Assembly (NCBI GenBank): GCA_020736575.1
Contig: JAGPYM010000017.1
Span: 310,001 to 374,000 of the forward strand
Source of the DNA: Thelonectria olida
Taxonomy: Eukaryota > Ascomycota > Sordariomycetes > Hypocreales > Nectriaceae
Length of the DNA stretch: 64,000 nucleotides
Direction of reading: 5' to 3'
The notes under the pieces are model-generated. The model did not search any database, was not told the origin of the DNA, and saw nothing but the letters and a program-made list of their open reading frames with translations. Below are positions 1-10,763 of the stretch, one piece after another; position 1 is the stretch's first letter; each line of letters starts with the position of its first letter. A program made the translations under genes and the position numbers.

Positions 1-1342
1 GTGTTCTGGCGGCTTCGATGACCACGGGGGTTATGTTCTTTGGTTTGGACCTGGGACGCCCGACAGGATTCTTGGTTTTAATGACCTCGGCTTTGGCGGC
101 AGCGATCTCATCGAAGACTGGTGGCTTGGATGTCTTTCTGGGAGAGGAAATGTCGTCATTCGTGCTCTTTACCGCTAGAGGCTTCCTAACCGTAGTCGAC
201 GTATTGGTCGTCTGACCAGCCTCCTTTCTCGTGTTCGCAAGTTCCTTGAGTGTTCTGTTTCCGACCTTCTCGCGTATCGACTGTTTACCAGCTATTGGGC
301 GAGGAGGTGGGTCTTGGTTTTCATCATTGATCAGCTGGGGCTTGGAGGTCACCATGTCGTCTCTAGCGGCAAGCTTCCGTTTGGATCCCGCCTTGGTTGG
401 CTGAGGTGCAGGCAGAGATGCGGGTTGAGGCGCGGGCTGAGGTGCAGGGGTCTCCAAAGATGCAGGTTGTTTTGGTTTCTCCTTCTTTGGTTCTTTGAAT
501 ACGTCTCTCTTCTTCTGGGGCGAAGGAGATTGTTCCACGAATTTGGTGCTCTGGGGCGACTCGAGGGTAACTGGCGGTTCCATCTTGACCTTGGGGCTCT
601 CTTCGATTGGCATAGGGTAGGGTCGGCTCGGGGAATCGACTTTAACAGGGTCCTCGTCGATGAAGTGTGACATGGGGGGGGGACCGAGTTCAGGAGAGTC
701 GGCGGAGTCGGCCTCGGATTGAAGGGCTCGAATCTGATCAGGGCTGAATAACAGTTAGCATTGTCTCTTTGTGTCGCGATCCCAGAAATGACCAACTTCA
801 AAGACATTCTTGGGTATGACCTCTGTTCTGAGATATGGCCCAACTCCTCAATATCTCGGGCAACATCGCGCAGTCGCCTTTGCGACGGGCTGGGTCGAGC
901 AGAGCTGAAGCTGATTCTAGATTTTGTTGACTTCCGAATCCGAGGGGAGTGTCGCTTCATAGGAGGCTCCAGCCCAAGGCCGGCAAGGAGTGTTCCCCAT
1001 TCCGTTAATTGGGACTCTAACTTCTCCTTGATCACTAGTGCATGGTCGGCGATGCGTCGCGTATCGTTGTCCTCAAGCTCTTTTTCCAGCTCGAGGATGC
1101 GACTACGGAGCCCAAGATTCTCGGAAAGCATGTAGGCGCAATCATTTTCAAGCTCGCGGATGCGAAGCGCTCGTACGTTGTTTGATTTGGCAAGATCGCG
1201 GTTTTGGCGGAGGAGCTTCTTTCGAACTGTGCCATGATTCGCTGTTAGCTTATGACTGGTGGGTTTGAGGCAAAGTAGCTCGTCAGAACGTACGTGTTTC
1301 AAGGCTGTCCATAGACACGGGGGGTTCATTCAGCCTAGCCAT
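1..1342 (-). CDS. SGO1: Shugoshin (centromeric cohesin protector), 3' end cut by window edge
   Basis: Shugoshin recruits PP2A to centromeres and shields cohesin from separase and phosphorylation. Exons read on the minus strand are 1342-1294, 1226-821 and 743 to beyond position 1; the introns (67 and 77 nt) restore frame exactly. The protein begins MARLNEPPVSMDSLETL and runs straight into KKLLRQNRDLAKSN and RIRELEND, the N-terminal coiled coil of shugoshins. This coil needs the first intron removed, which fixes the ATG at 1342. The second intron ends in a GCTAAC branch point and TTCAG; its donor GTCATA is weak. Exon 3 is Pro/Ser/Lys-rich and disordered, as in the family. The conserved basic C-terminal motif must lie left of the window. 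The gene diverges from DAD2, another mitotic gene. Confidence 0.88.
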
Positions 1343-1680
1343 AGCTCATAATGCAGAAAATCCGTGGTGTTGATCTCAGATTCGCTGTGGAGCTTTAGGT
1401 GAGGATAAGAAGTGTGGAAGTTGTGACTCGCCAAGCGGTGTTTGGTAAGAGTCGGTCTGAGTGGGAAATTTTGGTTGTGTCATTATTTACTATCGTCTGT
1501 TCTGGGACTAGCGTCTAATGACAGCTTGGACCCTCTGGTCATGCGGTTGCCACATCAACGAGCCAACCCCACCTCCACCCCACCACCAGAATCGCGAATT
1601 CGAGATGTTCAACTATCAAGACGGCCAACAACGCGAATTGCCATACTGAAAACGTCTTGCTCAAAGCAGAACAGCCCGAA
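1343..1680. promoter_or_regulatory. Divergent SGO1/DAD2 intergenic region
   Basis: This 338-base interval separates the start codons of shugoshin (minus) and DAD2 (plus), so it must hold both promoters and both 5' leaders. I see no obvious TATA box or ACGCGT-type cell-cycle element. Shared regulation is an inference from the geometry only. Confidence 0.5.
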
Positions 1681-2226
1681 ATGTCATATCACACGCGATC
1701 CCTTTCATCGCACATGCGTGCACCAAGCGCCTCGGCTTCATCCTCTGGACAGTCACCTGCGCTCCTGGCGCGCATCGAGGAGAAGAAGGCGGAGTTGGAG
1801 AGCTTGAAGGAACTCAGGGACCTCAGTGCTGCAGTTGCTGGGCAGATGGAGGCTTTGGAGAAGAAACTTTCAACCCTCTCTGATGGAACGCAAGGCATGT
1901 CTTGTACATGAAGTGTTGTCAAATTGAGAGACTGACTATTGGCAGCCATTGCGGTCGTGATGGGGAACTGGCACAATGTGCTGCGCGCCATTAACATGGC
2001 CTCTTGTCTGTACCTATTTTGCTACCGGATAACTCATGAGCTAACTTCAGTGATAGCTAAACTCGCCAAACCCAGCACCGAAGCTCCGATCAACTCGCCT
2101 CGGGAAGCAGTCGGCCCTCTCCCGCAAACACTTGTCCGCATCCCAACCGAACACGCGCCCGCCCTACAAGCGCAGGCTGAGGCTGCAGAAGCTGCAGCTG
2201 AGGAAGATCAGTCTCGAATTGGCTAA
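1681..2226 (+). CDS. DAD2: DASH/Dam1 complex subunit Dad2
   Basis: Dad2 is a small coiled-coil subunit of the DASH ring that couples kinetochores to microtubule plus ends. The exons are 1681-1894, 1946-2005 and 2051 (or 2057)-2226. Residues from about 25 on read ARIEEKKAELESLKELRDLS, the Dad2 helix. Across the first junction the frame gives DGTQ-A-IAVVMGNWHNVL, as in fungal Dad2. That junction needs a GC-AG intron (AAG|GCATGT to TTGGCAG, 51 nt): the next usable GT donor would leave only 42 nt. Exon 3 carries LPQTLVRIPTEHAPAL, a conserved ascomycete tail. The third acceptor is ambiguous (TTCAG or GATAG six bases later); both keep frame and give 149 or 147 residues. Confidence 0.87.
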
Positions 2227-3995
2227 AATAACACATCTCATAACGGTCATGTCTTCCGAGGACAGAAATCTTCGCTATCAGAACGGTGTTCCATTAGAGT
2301 TTGTTGTGGATACTGTTTGACCATTGCAGCCTCTCGACGACAAGTCGATTCTTAGCTTGCGGTTGGGCCTTACTTTAGCATAACGGAAAACACCACCCAT
2401 TCACACGGCCCAGCCAGAAGCGTGAGGACAACTCCTTAAAACGACAGCTTTCGGCTCCCCAGACCCTTGGGTAGTTCAAGGGCCATGATGGTGCAAGTCT
2501 TATATCCGCACTGCGCGCGCGACGTGCGGGGAGGAAGCCGAGTGTTAAAACGCATGATTTTACTGTCTCGCGAGTTGGTCGATTGAACTGGACTTTGCAC
2601 CCTGCTTCACGAGTCTTCCCAAGAATATCGAGTGGACATGGTGTGATAAGTTCTTCTACGATCCGAAGGGCCCTCTGAGACGCGGCTCTTTTGACTACGA
2701 AGGGAGAGGGTGCTGTCAACTTGAGCTGAGCGATGCCATCGGCAAGATGCCTGAAGGCGGTATGTGCCACCACAACAATACTCGAGTTTTGGGCTCGCCT
2801 TTTGCTCCACAAAGGCGGTACTCAGAACCGTATATAACTAGAATATCAGTAGAACAATACTTGTCAACAATTTATTACATGCTCACTTCAGAATGAATGT
2901 GCAGTTGCAATTCTTAGAGCAGGGCGTAGTTAAAGTGCCTGCATTTTACATGAACCGCAAATGACAAGCCAGGAGATGTACAACCCCTAAATCTGGTGGC
3001 TTATGGCAAGTCCACCTCAAATTGGCATCATTAACTCATCATATGAGTGCTATCTATGACGATAGCATGAAGGAGAAAAGCAATTGTCACAGCGCAAGCA
3101 AAGCAACTTGAGGCTCGAGCAACTCGCAGCAAAAGGTTGAGTCCCAAGTGGGCCTGCCGGATTTCAGGGATTGTTCATGCCGGCGGTGGCTCTTCCAATA
3201 CTGCAGGCAAAAGAGGCCCCTCCTTTATCCGGCGTGCAGAGCGCAAGTCTAGGCCAATCGAATTCAGCCCCAGCGACGCGACATCGCGTTATGAAAGTTG
3301 ACAATTGACCGGATTTGGAAATATGTTGGTTAATTTGAGTTCACTGATGAAAGTCAAGTCCGAACCAGCCCAACTATGAGAGCCATCGTTTAGCAGTCGC
3401 ATTCCGTGGCTATCAAGGCTATCATGGAGAAGGAGCATCTTACGTCAGTGCGAACGAAGTGCCCTACCTACGTTGGTACCTTAGTCTGGTTCTAACAATG
3501 AAGCAATGAGGGGAAGGTGCCAATGGCTGAGCGCATTCCGTCTAAGCCGTGTTGGTGTTGCACAATGTTTTTGTTGACTTTTCTTAACGGACCTCCTCCC
3601 CGTTGACTTTTCCCTCTTCATCAACTTCTCTCAAGCTCTATCATCTCGGTGTTTTACTCATCCACTTCTCCATCTCTACGCCACTGTTTCTAGAGCAATT
3701 TTGGCCTCCGTTTCGTTATACAGAGCAGCAACGTACTGAACTGGTCTCGGCCGAGTCAGCCCCTCGACTCGTCAGCCACTTTTAATTACATCAAGCACAA
3801 CTCCAGCACAAGCTCTAGCACAACATTTGGCACTAGCCGCACTCCACGAGGGCACAGGGTTGCGAGACTGCTACCCCTTGTCTATCTGCGAAATTACAAC
3901 CTTGTCCTAATTCTTTTGCCCCATTTCAACGAATTACGGCCCCCGGAACCACGGCCAAACCCCCTTGTCTCCCACTTTGACAGGGTTCAAAGCGC
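2227..3995. other. Intergenic, no supported gene
   Basis: There are only short overlapping open frames on both strands. The longest is on the minus strand, about 2375-2812, with no recognisable motif. From about 3580 the plus strand becomes rich in CT and CTC, like a fungal core promoter and 5' leader, and probably belongs to the gene starting near 4.0 kb. No tRNA or 5S rRNA was seen. Confidence 0.5.
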
Positions 3996-4061
3996 ATGGT
4001 CCCTTCGCACCTCGGGGTTCAATGCTCCATTATCGAAAGCAATCTCAAGAAGCCTGTGGCC

Positions 4062-6294
4062 ATGGCTCGATTCACTTCTCCGACTACCACCTCCTTCCCC
4101 TCGATCCGCAAGCATACTGCTTCAACTATTAACCTGGCCTCGAAAGCTGAGACCACCGGCGCATTCTCCTCCCAGGACCCTCAAGGGATACTCCAAGAGC
4201 TGTCCATTGATCAAGTTCAGAACTCCTCCATTGCGCCCCTCATATACCAGAACCAGGACTATAAACTCGACTCTTGTCCTCTTGAAGCCAAGTCCATCAA
4301 GTTGTCCCGGGGACCTCGACACCGTGCTCCAATCGATCCCTTCATCTTTGAGCCTTTGGATGCAGTTCAGGAAGAGTCAACTTTCCTCTCTGGTTCTGCG
4401 TCCATCCATCCTGGCGCATTGACGACTGTGACTCGGACTGCACAAGAAACCTGCCCCCCAACCTCGCAGCCTCAATCATATTCAGGTACGTTCTAAGACT
4501 GTCCTGGTCCCTCGACACCCCACGGCGCATCCGTTGCCGGTGCAGCTTGAAGGAAACCCAGCCTCTGTGACTGAACCTCAATGCTCAAGACTAACAACTT
4601 CGCTCTTTCCAGTGAACCTTAACGAAAGCCATCCCCTCTACGCTGCTTTCCCCGAACGCCCGAAACGAGAACAGATCCAGCGACATTTGGCAGGTCAGTT
4701 CGAATGGCTGATATCATGCCCGGCAACAGTTAGTTCTGCCAAAGGCCACCACACCTCCGAAGACGACAATGATCGTGCAACAGGAACCATGGTCTACGGT
4801 TGTAATTTGCTGTCGCGCCAGCGGCAATCAGCTCCCCAGAAGGGAACTCCAGGATGTCCTCTAGCTAACTCCTACACCCTTATAGCGACCCCTATAGAAG
4901 GCGATGCATCCATGTTACTATCTGATTTGGACGTCCCTCAGTCCCTAGTCAACATGGCTTTGGATCAGCCCCCGGCCTACGACTCCCACCAGACTACGCC
5001 GCTCAAGGTGCCTGAGGTGGAAGTTGATGAGGTCGTGGAACAGGCTGTCTCTCCATCTCTTACGTTAATTAGTGACAGAAGCAGTAGTTATGCTGGCGGA
5101 TCTTCCAGAGCCGGGTCTTTCTCCGTCCCTCGCATCGAGGACTCCCTTGAGGAGCTCGACAAACTGGAGGATGAACTTGAAGCCGTCAATGCTTTCACCC
5201 AGCATGGGCGGATCAACTCCTCATCTGAAGTGAAGGTTAGCCCCAAGTGTCTGGAACCACCACAGCTCAAGAAATCCGGTGTCTATAAAAGAACCTCGAT
5301 GAGCGGCCTCTCATCAACCGTTCGCGTCAAGCAGTCGGACAAGGCCCAACCACCCATCCGAAGATCGACCTCACTCGTCTTCCGGAACAAGAAAGACGAT
5401 GCAAAGGAATCGCCAAGACTGAGATCACAGCTCTCGCGAGGTCAACTTGTCGAAACTAAACTGCCAAAGCCCCCCGTCAAATCGACTAAACCACTGACAG
5501 TTCCAAATTTTGAGCTTCCTGGCGAAGCTACTGCTCGGCGTCTAAAAGAAAAGCGCGAAGCCCGTTTGGCTCAACAGGCCGAGGCTCAGAAGGCATATGT
5601 TCCTCCCCCGAGGCCCAAATCTAAGAAGCCATTGACGAAGCCGGCGTTTGAGCTTCCTGGGGAAGCCATTTCACGACGGAAGCGAGAAGAACGCGAGGCG
5701 CGCAGACAGGCTCAAGAGGAGGAAGAAAAGAAGAGGCGCGAATTCAAGGCCAGGCCTTTGCGAACTAGCGGAACGCCCAGTTCCATCCCTCGCGAGACGG
5801 TTACTAGCCGCGCCCGCCAAGGGAAACCCCCTCACGATGACGATGCGGAAAAGAAGCGCCAGCAGGCCAAATTAAAGCGCTTCTCCGTTCCTTCCCTGCA
5901 ACCAGCCCACGGTGGGCCTGTGGATGGCAAAGCAACGAATGCTCGTGGCAGACTGTCAAATATGGCATCAGATGAAAACCTAAGCAGGGGAACATCGACG
6001 TCAGCTGGTAGTTCCAGCAGCAAGCGACACACGGTTACTGCTGAAGATGTTCAGCAGCTGAGACTTAAGGGGAAACATATTTTCGAACGGGATAACACTA
6101 GTTACACGCAAGATAAGGAGCGTGAAAAGCGAGGGCGTGAGGCTGCAGCTCGTGCCGCAAGGGCTGAGGCAGCAGAGCGCTCCAGAATGGCGAGTCGAGA
6201 ATGGGCAGAGAAAAGGCGACGCAAGGACATGGCTACAATGCTGGCAATGAAAGTAGAGCCGCAGCCATCAGCACGATCGATGATTGAGAATTGA
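4062..6294 (+). CDS. Basic coiled-coil protein with TPX2-like motifs
   Basis: Exons are 4062-4485, 4613-4693 and 4886-6294, giving about 637 residues. An in-frame upstream ATG at 3996 is possible; 4062 has the better context (GGCCATGG). The first intron has a strong GTACGT donor. The second, 192 nt, has no stop and is a multiple of three, so retention would add 64 residues. The N-terminal half is Ser/Pro-rich and acidic. Two similar blocks follow, about bases 5500-5600 and 5625-5760: each has K-KPLT-P-FELPGEA followed by R/K/E-rich helix, and the second ends RREFKARP. A similar arrangement, FELPGEA then charged helix then FKARP, occurs in the C-terminal microtubule-binding part of TPX2-type spindle proteins. 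The C-terminus is a long charged Ala/Arg/Glu helix. Microtubule binding is inferred. Confidence 0.65.
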
Positions 6295-6957
6295 GAGGAC
6301 AGGGGCGGTTGAACGTGGACACTAACCGTTGTGAGTAGTTCACACTTGAGACAATGCTTTTTATTAGCTTCGGAGTTGGCAAAGGACGGCGTTTGAGCGC
6401 AGGATGCGTGCCCTGGTGTTCTCTTTTCTTTCTTTTGTCTTTTCACATGCTTTTGGCCTCGAAACATTGCTCCTTATTTCCTTCCGACAGGCGTCGTTTG
6501 TACTATTAACTAGGAGTGACATAGGCACATTCCTCGACATTGTTTTTGCTTGCAACCTGTATCACATAGCTCAGTTATATAGTTGATTTGAGATTATCGA
6601 ACAAGAGCGGCTTTGAAGTTGTGTGTTTGATCTCGGGCATGGGGACTTGTAGGCTGAAAGACCAACTGTTGTTATTGAAACAACTTCACTTAGACGACAC
6701 TACGGTGGACAATTGAGTCGAAAATCCGTTCGCTGGCTACACTTAGCATACCTTACTACTATGACGATGCTCTACAGCTTGCTCGGGGCCGGCAAGACCC
6801 GGCCCCCCAGGATGGAAGTCCGGTCCGCGCCCACTCCGAAGTCAACGTCAGGTCTCCGCCTCATCCCGCCACACCCCAAAACACCGACGAGTGGGTGATG
6901 ACGGTGATTGTACATACGACCCCTCTTTGTTTATACCTGCATCGCAACTCACCAGCG
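6295..6957. other. Intergenic between the TPX2-like gene and the esterase
   Basis: This holds the 3' flank of the upstream gene and the promoter of the esterase. No coding frame here shows motif or codon support. A short CT/TTC-rich tract lies near 6420-6480. Confidence 0.5.
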
Positions 6958-8707
6958 ATGGCAGCCGGTTCTCGCCCAACGGTGCAGCTCGGCACTTGCA
7001 CCGTCGTCGGCCTTCACAAGCCCGCTACTCAGGCGCGACCGAAGTCGGTTGACGTCTTTTACAACATCCCCTACGCCCACGCGGAGCGCTTCGAGCTTCC
7101 AACTGAATCCAAGCTCAGAGGAACAATCGATGCGACAAAGGAAGGCAAGGGGTGTCCCGGGCCGCGGGAATTGGGCTCGGAGGATTGTCTGCGCGTGAAC
7201 ATCACCCGTCCCGCGGGTGCGTCGGAGGCGGCGGCGGCGACGCTCCCCGTGCTCGTGTACTTCCACGGCGGGGCGTTCAACTTTGGGAGCCCGCTGGACC
7301 GCGACTTGCACAGCACGGTAGCGTGGAGCGACGAGGGCATCGTGGCCGTGAGCGTGGGGTATCGGCTGGGCGTGCTGGGGTTTGCGCCGTTTGACGGACG
7401 GGCATGCAATCTGGGGTTGTGGGATCAGAGGGAGGCGCTGAAGTGGGTGGGGAGGTGGATTGGGAGGTTTGGGGGGGACGGCGAGAGGGTGACGGCTGTT
7501 GGGGTTAGTGCTGGTGCGCATTCGGTGAGTTTGTGATGTTATTCTTCCTGGTCTTGGCGGTGTTGTGTGCTCCTCGAGTTGAGTGAGATGAGATGAGATG
7601 AGATGAGATGGCATGAGATCTTGAGCATGACACTCTTCCACCTCTGAGCCTATATCAGCATGTAGCCATCGCTTACACTCACTCTAGATCGGCCATCACA
7701 TCCTCTCCCCTTCTCCTACTCTCTTCCACAAAGCCATCCTCGAATCCGGCTCTCCCACAGCCCGCTCCGTCCTCTCCCCTTCTCACCCGCGAAGCCTCGT
7801 CCAGCAGGCCTTTCTCCTCCAGCAAGCCCTATGCTCGTCCATCGACGACTTGAAAGCCATGCCCCTCCGCCCCTTGATCACCGCCGCAGAGAGCGTCTGG
7901 GCCACCTTCGAACCCTCTGTCCAATGGCCCTTCCAACCCCTCGTCGACGGCGAGGGAGGCGTCATTCCTGACATCCCCATCCGCCTGTGGGATCAGCGCG
8001 TAGCCGACGGGCGGGCCAAGACCATGAGTGTCATAACAGGCTTCTGCTCGCACGAGGGCTCTTCCTTCGTGCCCTACTCGGCCGCCTTCAACGACGACTT
8101 CCGCTCCTTCTTCACCTCCCTCATCCCCTCCCTCTCCCACGACGACCTCATCGCCCTGGAAGCACTGTATCCAGACCCCGTCGCAAACCCGTCCTCGCCC
8201 TACGCGCACTCCGCCAAGGGCGGCGCCCAATTCCTGCGCCTGGCCGCCGCGTACGGCGACTTCGCCTACATCGCGCCCGTCCTGCACACGGCGCACAGGC
8301 TCTCGTCGGCGGGGGCGCGCGTCTACGTGTACGAGTACGCCGCTATCTCAGACGACGTGTGCGGCGCGGGCCACGCCTCTCACTCACCGACCGCGTCGCG
8401 CGAAACGTCCATCGTGTCCGTGTTCCCTGGGTTGCTGGAGACGTCCAAGGAGCTGCACGGCCGGATGACGCGTTTCGTGATCGAGCCTGAGGGTGACCTG
8501 GGAGATTCCTGGCCGGCGTTCGTAAGCCCCGCAGCGGGAGGGGAGGGCAAGATATTAGTGTTTGGGGAGGGGAACGATGAGCTTGCTGGGGGACGGAAGA
8601 GGGGAGTCGCGGTGCGGGAGAGGACTGTGAGCGAGGAGGAGATGAAGAGGATGCAGTTCTGGTGGGACAGGATGGAGTTGGTTCAGGGCATGGGAGAGAG
8701 GACTTGA
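6958..8707 (+). CDS. Type-B carboxylesterase/lipase family protein
   Basis: Alpha/beta-hydrolase of the carboxylesterase B family, about 528 residues; it hydrolyses carboxylic esters, substrate unknown. Exons are 6958-7524 and 7688-8707 with a GTGAGT...CTCTAG intron of 163 nt that splits the gene right after the nucleophile elbow. Visible landmarks are the oxyanion loop HGGAFNFG, SEDCLRVNI (the usual SEDCL motif), the nucleophile elbow GVSAGAHS (Ser about 184), the acidic residue in CSHEGSSF and the His in GAGHASHS. The elbow has Val where GESAGG enzymes have Glu. There is no signal peptide from the chosen ATG, so it is probably cytosolic; an in-frame ATG at 6895 would add 21 hydrophobic-leaning residues. 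Coding GC is high (CG-rich third positions). Confidence 0.85.
7585..7610. repeat. (GAGAT)n microsatellite inside the esterase intron
   Basis: About five tandem copies of GAGAT lie within the intron of the carboxylesterase gene. Likely length-variable; no function is implied. Confidence 0.85.
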
Positions 8708-9443
8708 AGGACCCGACAACGTAATACAAGCAACATTGAGACTAATGAACTAGTGAGACGGACCTCAGGATATATCTTCATATACAAGGAAGAGCTTTGC
8801 GAGAAATAACATCACACACGAAGTACACCTGGCTGGCAAAGCAGAAAGTTTTCTGATTCGTTTCCTATATACCTCTATCCATACAGTTGCATATCCAGAC
8901 ATCGTAACTTCTAACAACTCCCTTACTCATTTCCAACCATCAACGTCGGCCCGATGCCTGAAATCAACCAATGTACGTCACAATTCTACCCCATTACTTT
9001 GTGCCGAAATGGCTGCCGTCACCACAATGCTCGTGTCCACACAGTATCAACCACCACCACTACCATCAAATCTACCAGGATGTCATATATACAGGTCCAT
9101 CTCGTTATATAAGCGTTTCGGAAGTGGGCGTCATCGTAAACGAGAGCCACCCCTATGTGTAATGCAATTCCTTACAAACAAAGAGAAAAGAACCAAAACG
9201 GTTCTTTAAAGGCCGACTTTTCAAGGAACAATTAAAAGTGGGTGAAGCTGTCGGGGTAAACGACAGGAGGGAAGAATAATCCCGCTCGTCAAAAGCAAGA
9301 AGAGAATCATGCCAAATGTGTAAACGCCGATGTATGGGCCACTTCCAAGCGAGTGTCTTCGACAGGAGGCGGGTATCTTGAACAAAAAGAAAAAAAAAAA
9401 AAAAAAAAGACATAGAGAAGGCCTCGAGGTAACTGGAAATCGC
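8708..9443. other. Convergent 3' region with a 19-A run
   Basis: This separates the ends of the esterase (plus) and the Ser/Thr-rich membrane protein (minus). It holds both 3' untranslated regions. A homopolymer of 19 A lies at 9390-9408. No gene seen. Confidence 0.55.
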
Positions 9444-10763
9444 TTAAAAGTTTTGGGAGATGCCCGCACTCTGTTGGGGGTAGTGAGACGGGTTCTCGAT
9501 TCTCGTGTTGCGCCGCGCCGGGTTGTCGCGGATGACAGGAGCGGACGGTGGCTGGCCGTTATTGTACGAGTCCCCATATGGGTTGTTTTGAGCATATTGA
9601 TCATAGTAGGCGCCACTACCATACGAAGGGCCCATAGGATCGGAGCCTTCTGATCTTGCTGCGCTGTATGAAGAAGAGGCGTTGGATGGTCCACGATGGA
9701 CGTCGGCGCCTCGGTTGTTGGCAGCATTGGGGCCCATGGCACCAAGAATCTCGCCCTCGGGGGAATAGGAGCCATCCATCAAAGGGTCGTTAGACCTGCC
9801 GTCCGATGCGTTTCCTCGGGTGGTAGGTGAAGTGGGCACCTCCGAATAAGCCTGGCCAATTTGGCCACCGGACATGGTGGTAGAAGCCTTGCGGCCGTTG
9901 GAGTTAATCGTGGTGCTACCCCAGCCTCGGTATCCTGAAGAGGCATCCTCTCTCATTTCATAACCATCACCCAGAACCGAAGGAACGGTGGGGTCCGCAT
10001 TGGGGTTGTAAGCGTAATCCTCGACCTCCTTGCGACGTTCCTCGGCCGCTTGCTTGCGCGAACGACGCTTCTTCCACCAAAAGAGACCAACAAGGGCAAG
10101 GATAGCAATTGCAGCAATAGGTACAACCACACCAATAGCAACCTTGCTCCCCTGGCTCAATCCTTTATTCGAATTACCAGAACCACCGCCCAAGGCTCCA
10201 GAGTCCGAAGTACTCGTAGCTGAAGTCGAGTCGTCAACGCCTGTGGCTTCATTGGTGGTTGTGGAAGTGAGGACAACAACGATGCTAGTGGCTTGGCCAG
10301 AGCTGTTCGTAACAACAACAGTGGTTTCCGCAGCTTGGGAGGATGCTGCTTCAGTAGTAGCAGGCTCGTCGTCTTGACTAGTACTGTTATTGTCATTATT
10401 GTCGCTACTGCTATCATTGGTCGGTGAGGCCTCTGCTTCAGAGGTTGCCGCAGCCGTGGTTGGTTGTTCAGCGGCGGACGAAGATGTAGGTGCAGCTGCA
10501 CTGGTTGCTGCTGCTGAAGATGTTGAAGCCTGGGTTTCTGCGGGTTGTGATGTCTCCGCAGCGGCACTTGTTTGCTCCTGGGTAGCAGTTTCTGAAGGGG
10601 CGTCTGCACTTGATGAATCGTTTGCTGGCTCTGATGTGGGCGCGGCAGCAGAGGCGGAGGTAGCGGCTTCGTCTGCAGTTGTGGGTTGAGCTTCGGCGGA
10701 GGTCTGGGCGGGAACGGAAGCAGATGTAGCAACCGGGTCGCTCTGCTCAGCGGTGTTGGACAT
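9444..10763 (-). CDS. Ser/Thr-rich single-pass membrane protein, Mid2/WSC-sensor style
   Basis: About 439 residues. The N-terminal half is almost wholly Ser, Thr, Ala, Glu and Pro, like O-mannosylated stalks of cell-wall stress sensors. A Gly/Ser linker leads to one hydrophobic helix (VAIGVVVPIAAIAILALVGL) followed at once by WWKKRRSRKQ, a stop-transfer signal. The cytoplasmic tail of about 170 residues is rich in Ser, Gly, Asn and Tyr. The architecture fits fungal Mid2-like proteins; no globular domain is visible. The start at 10763 (CACAATGTCC) lacks a signal peptide, so insertion would be signal-anchor (type III). An in-frame ATG at 10805 adds 14 residues without creating one; a 5' exon further upstream cannot be excluded. 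Confidence 0.75.
   Translation of the reverse strand: MSNTAEQSDPVATSASVPAQTSAEAQPTTADEAATSASAAAPTSEPANDSSSADAPSETATQEQTSAAAETSQPAETQASTSSAAATSAAAPTSSSAAEQPTTAAATSEAEASPTNDSSSDNNDNNSTSQDDEPATTEAASSQAAETTVVVTNSSGQATSIVVVLTSTTTNEATGVDDSTSATSTSDSGALGGGSGNSNKGLSQGSKVAIGVVVPIAAIAILALVGLFWWKKRRSRKQAAEERRKEVEDYAYNPNADPTVPSVLGDGYEMREDASSGYRGWGSTTINSNGRKASTTMSGGQIGQAYSEVPTSPTTRGNASDGRSNDPLMDGSYSPEGEILGAMGPNAANNRGADVHRGPSNASSSYSAARSEGSDPMGPSYGSGAYYDQYAQNNPYGDSYNNGQPPSAPVIRDNPARRNTRIENPSHYPQQSAGISQNF

Noticed and set aside
2375..2812. A 145-codon minus-strand frame
   Set aside because: It does not begin with a convincing start context, has no recognisable motif and overlaps another frame on the same strand.
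4534..6294. A single-exon reading of the TPX2-like gene from an in-frame start near 4534
   Set aside because: It ignores a strong GTACGT donor at 4486 and a well-formed upstream coding exon, and it would translate intron sequence before 4613.
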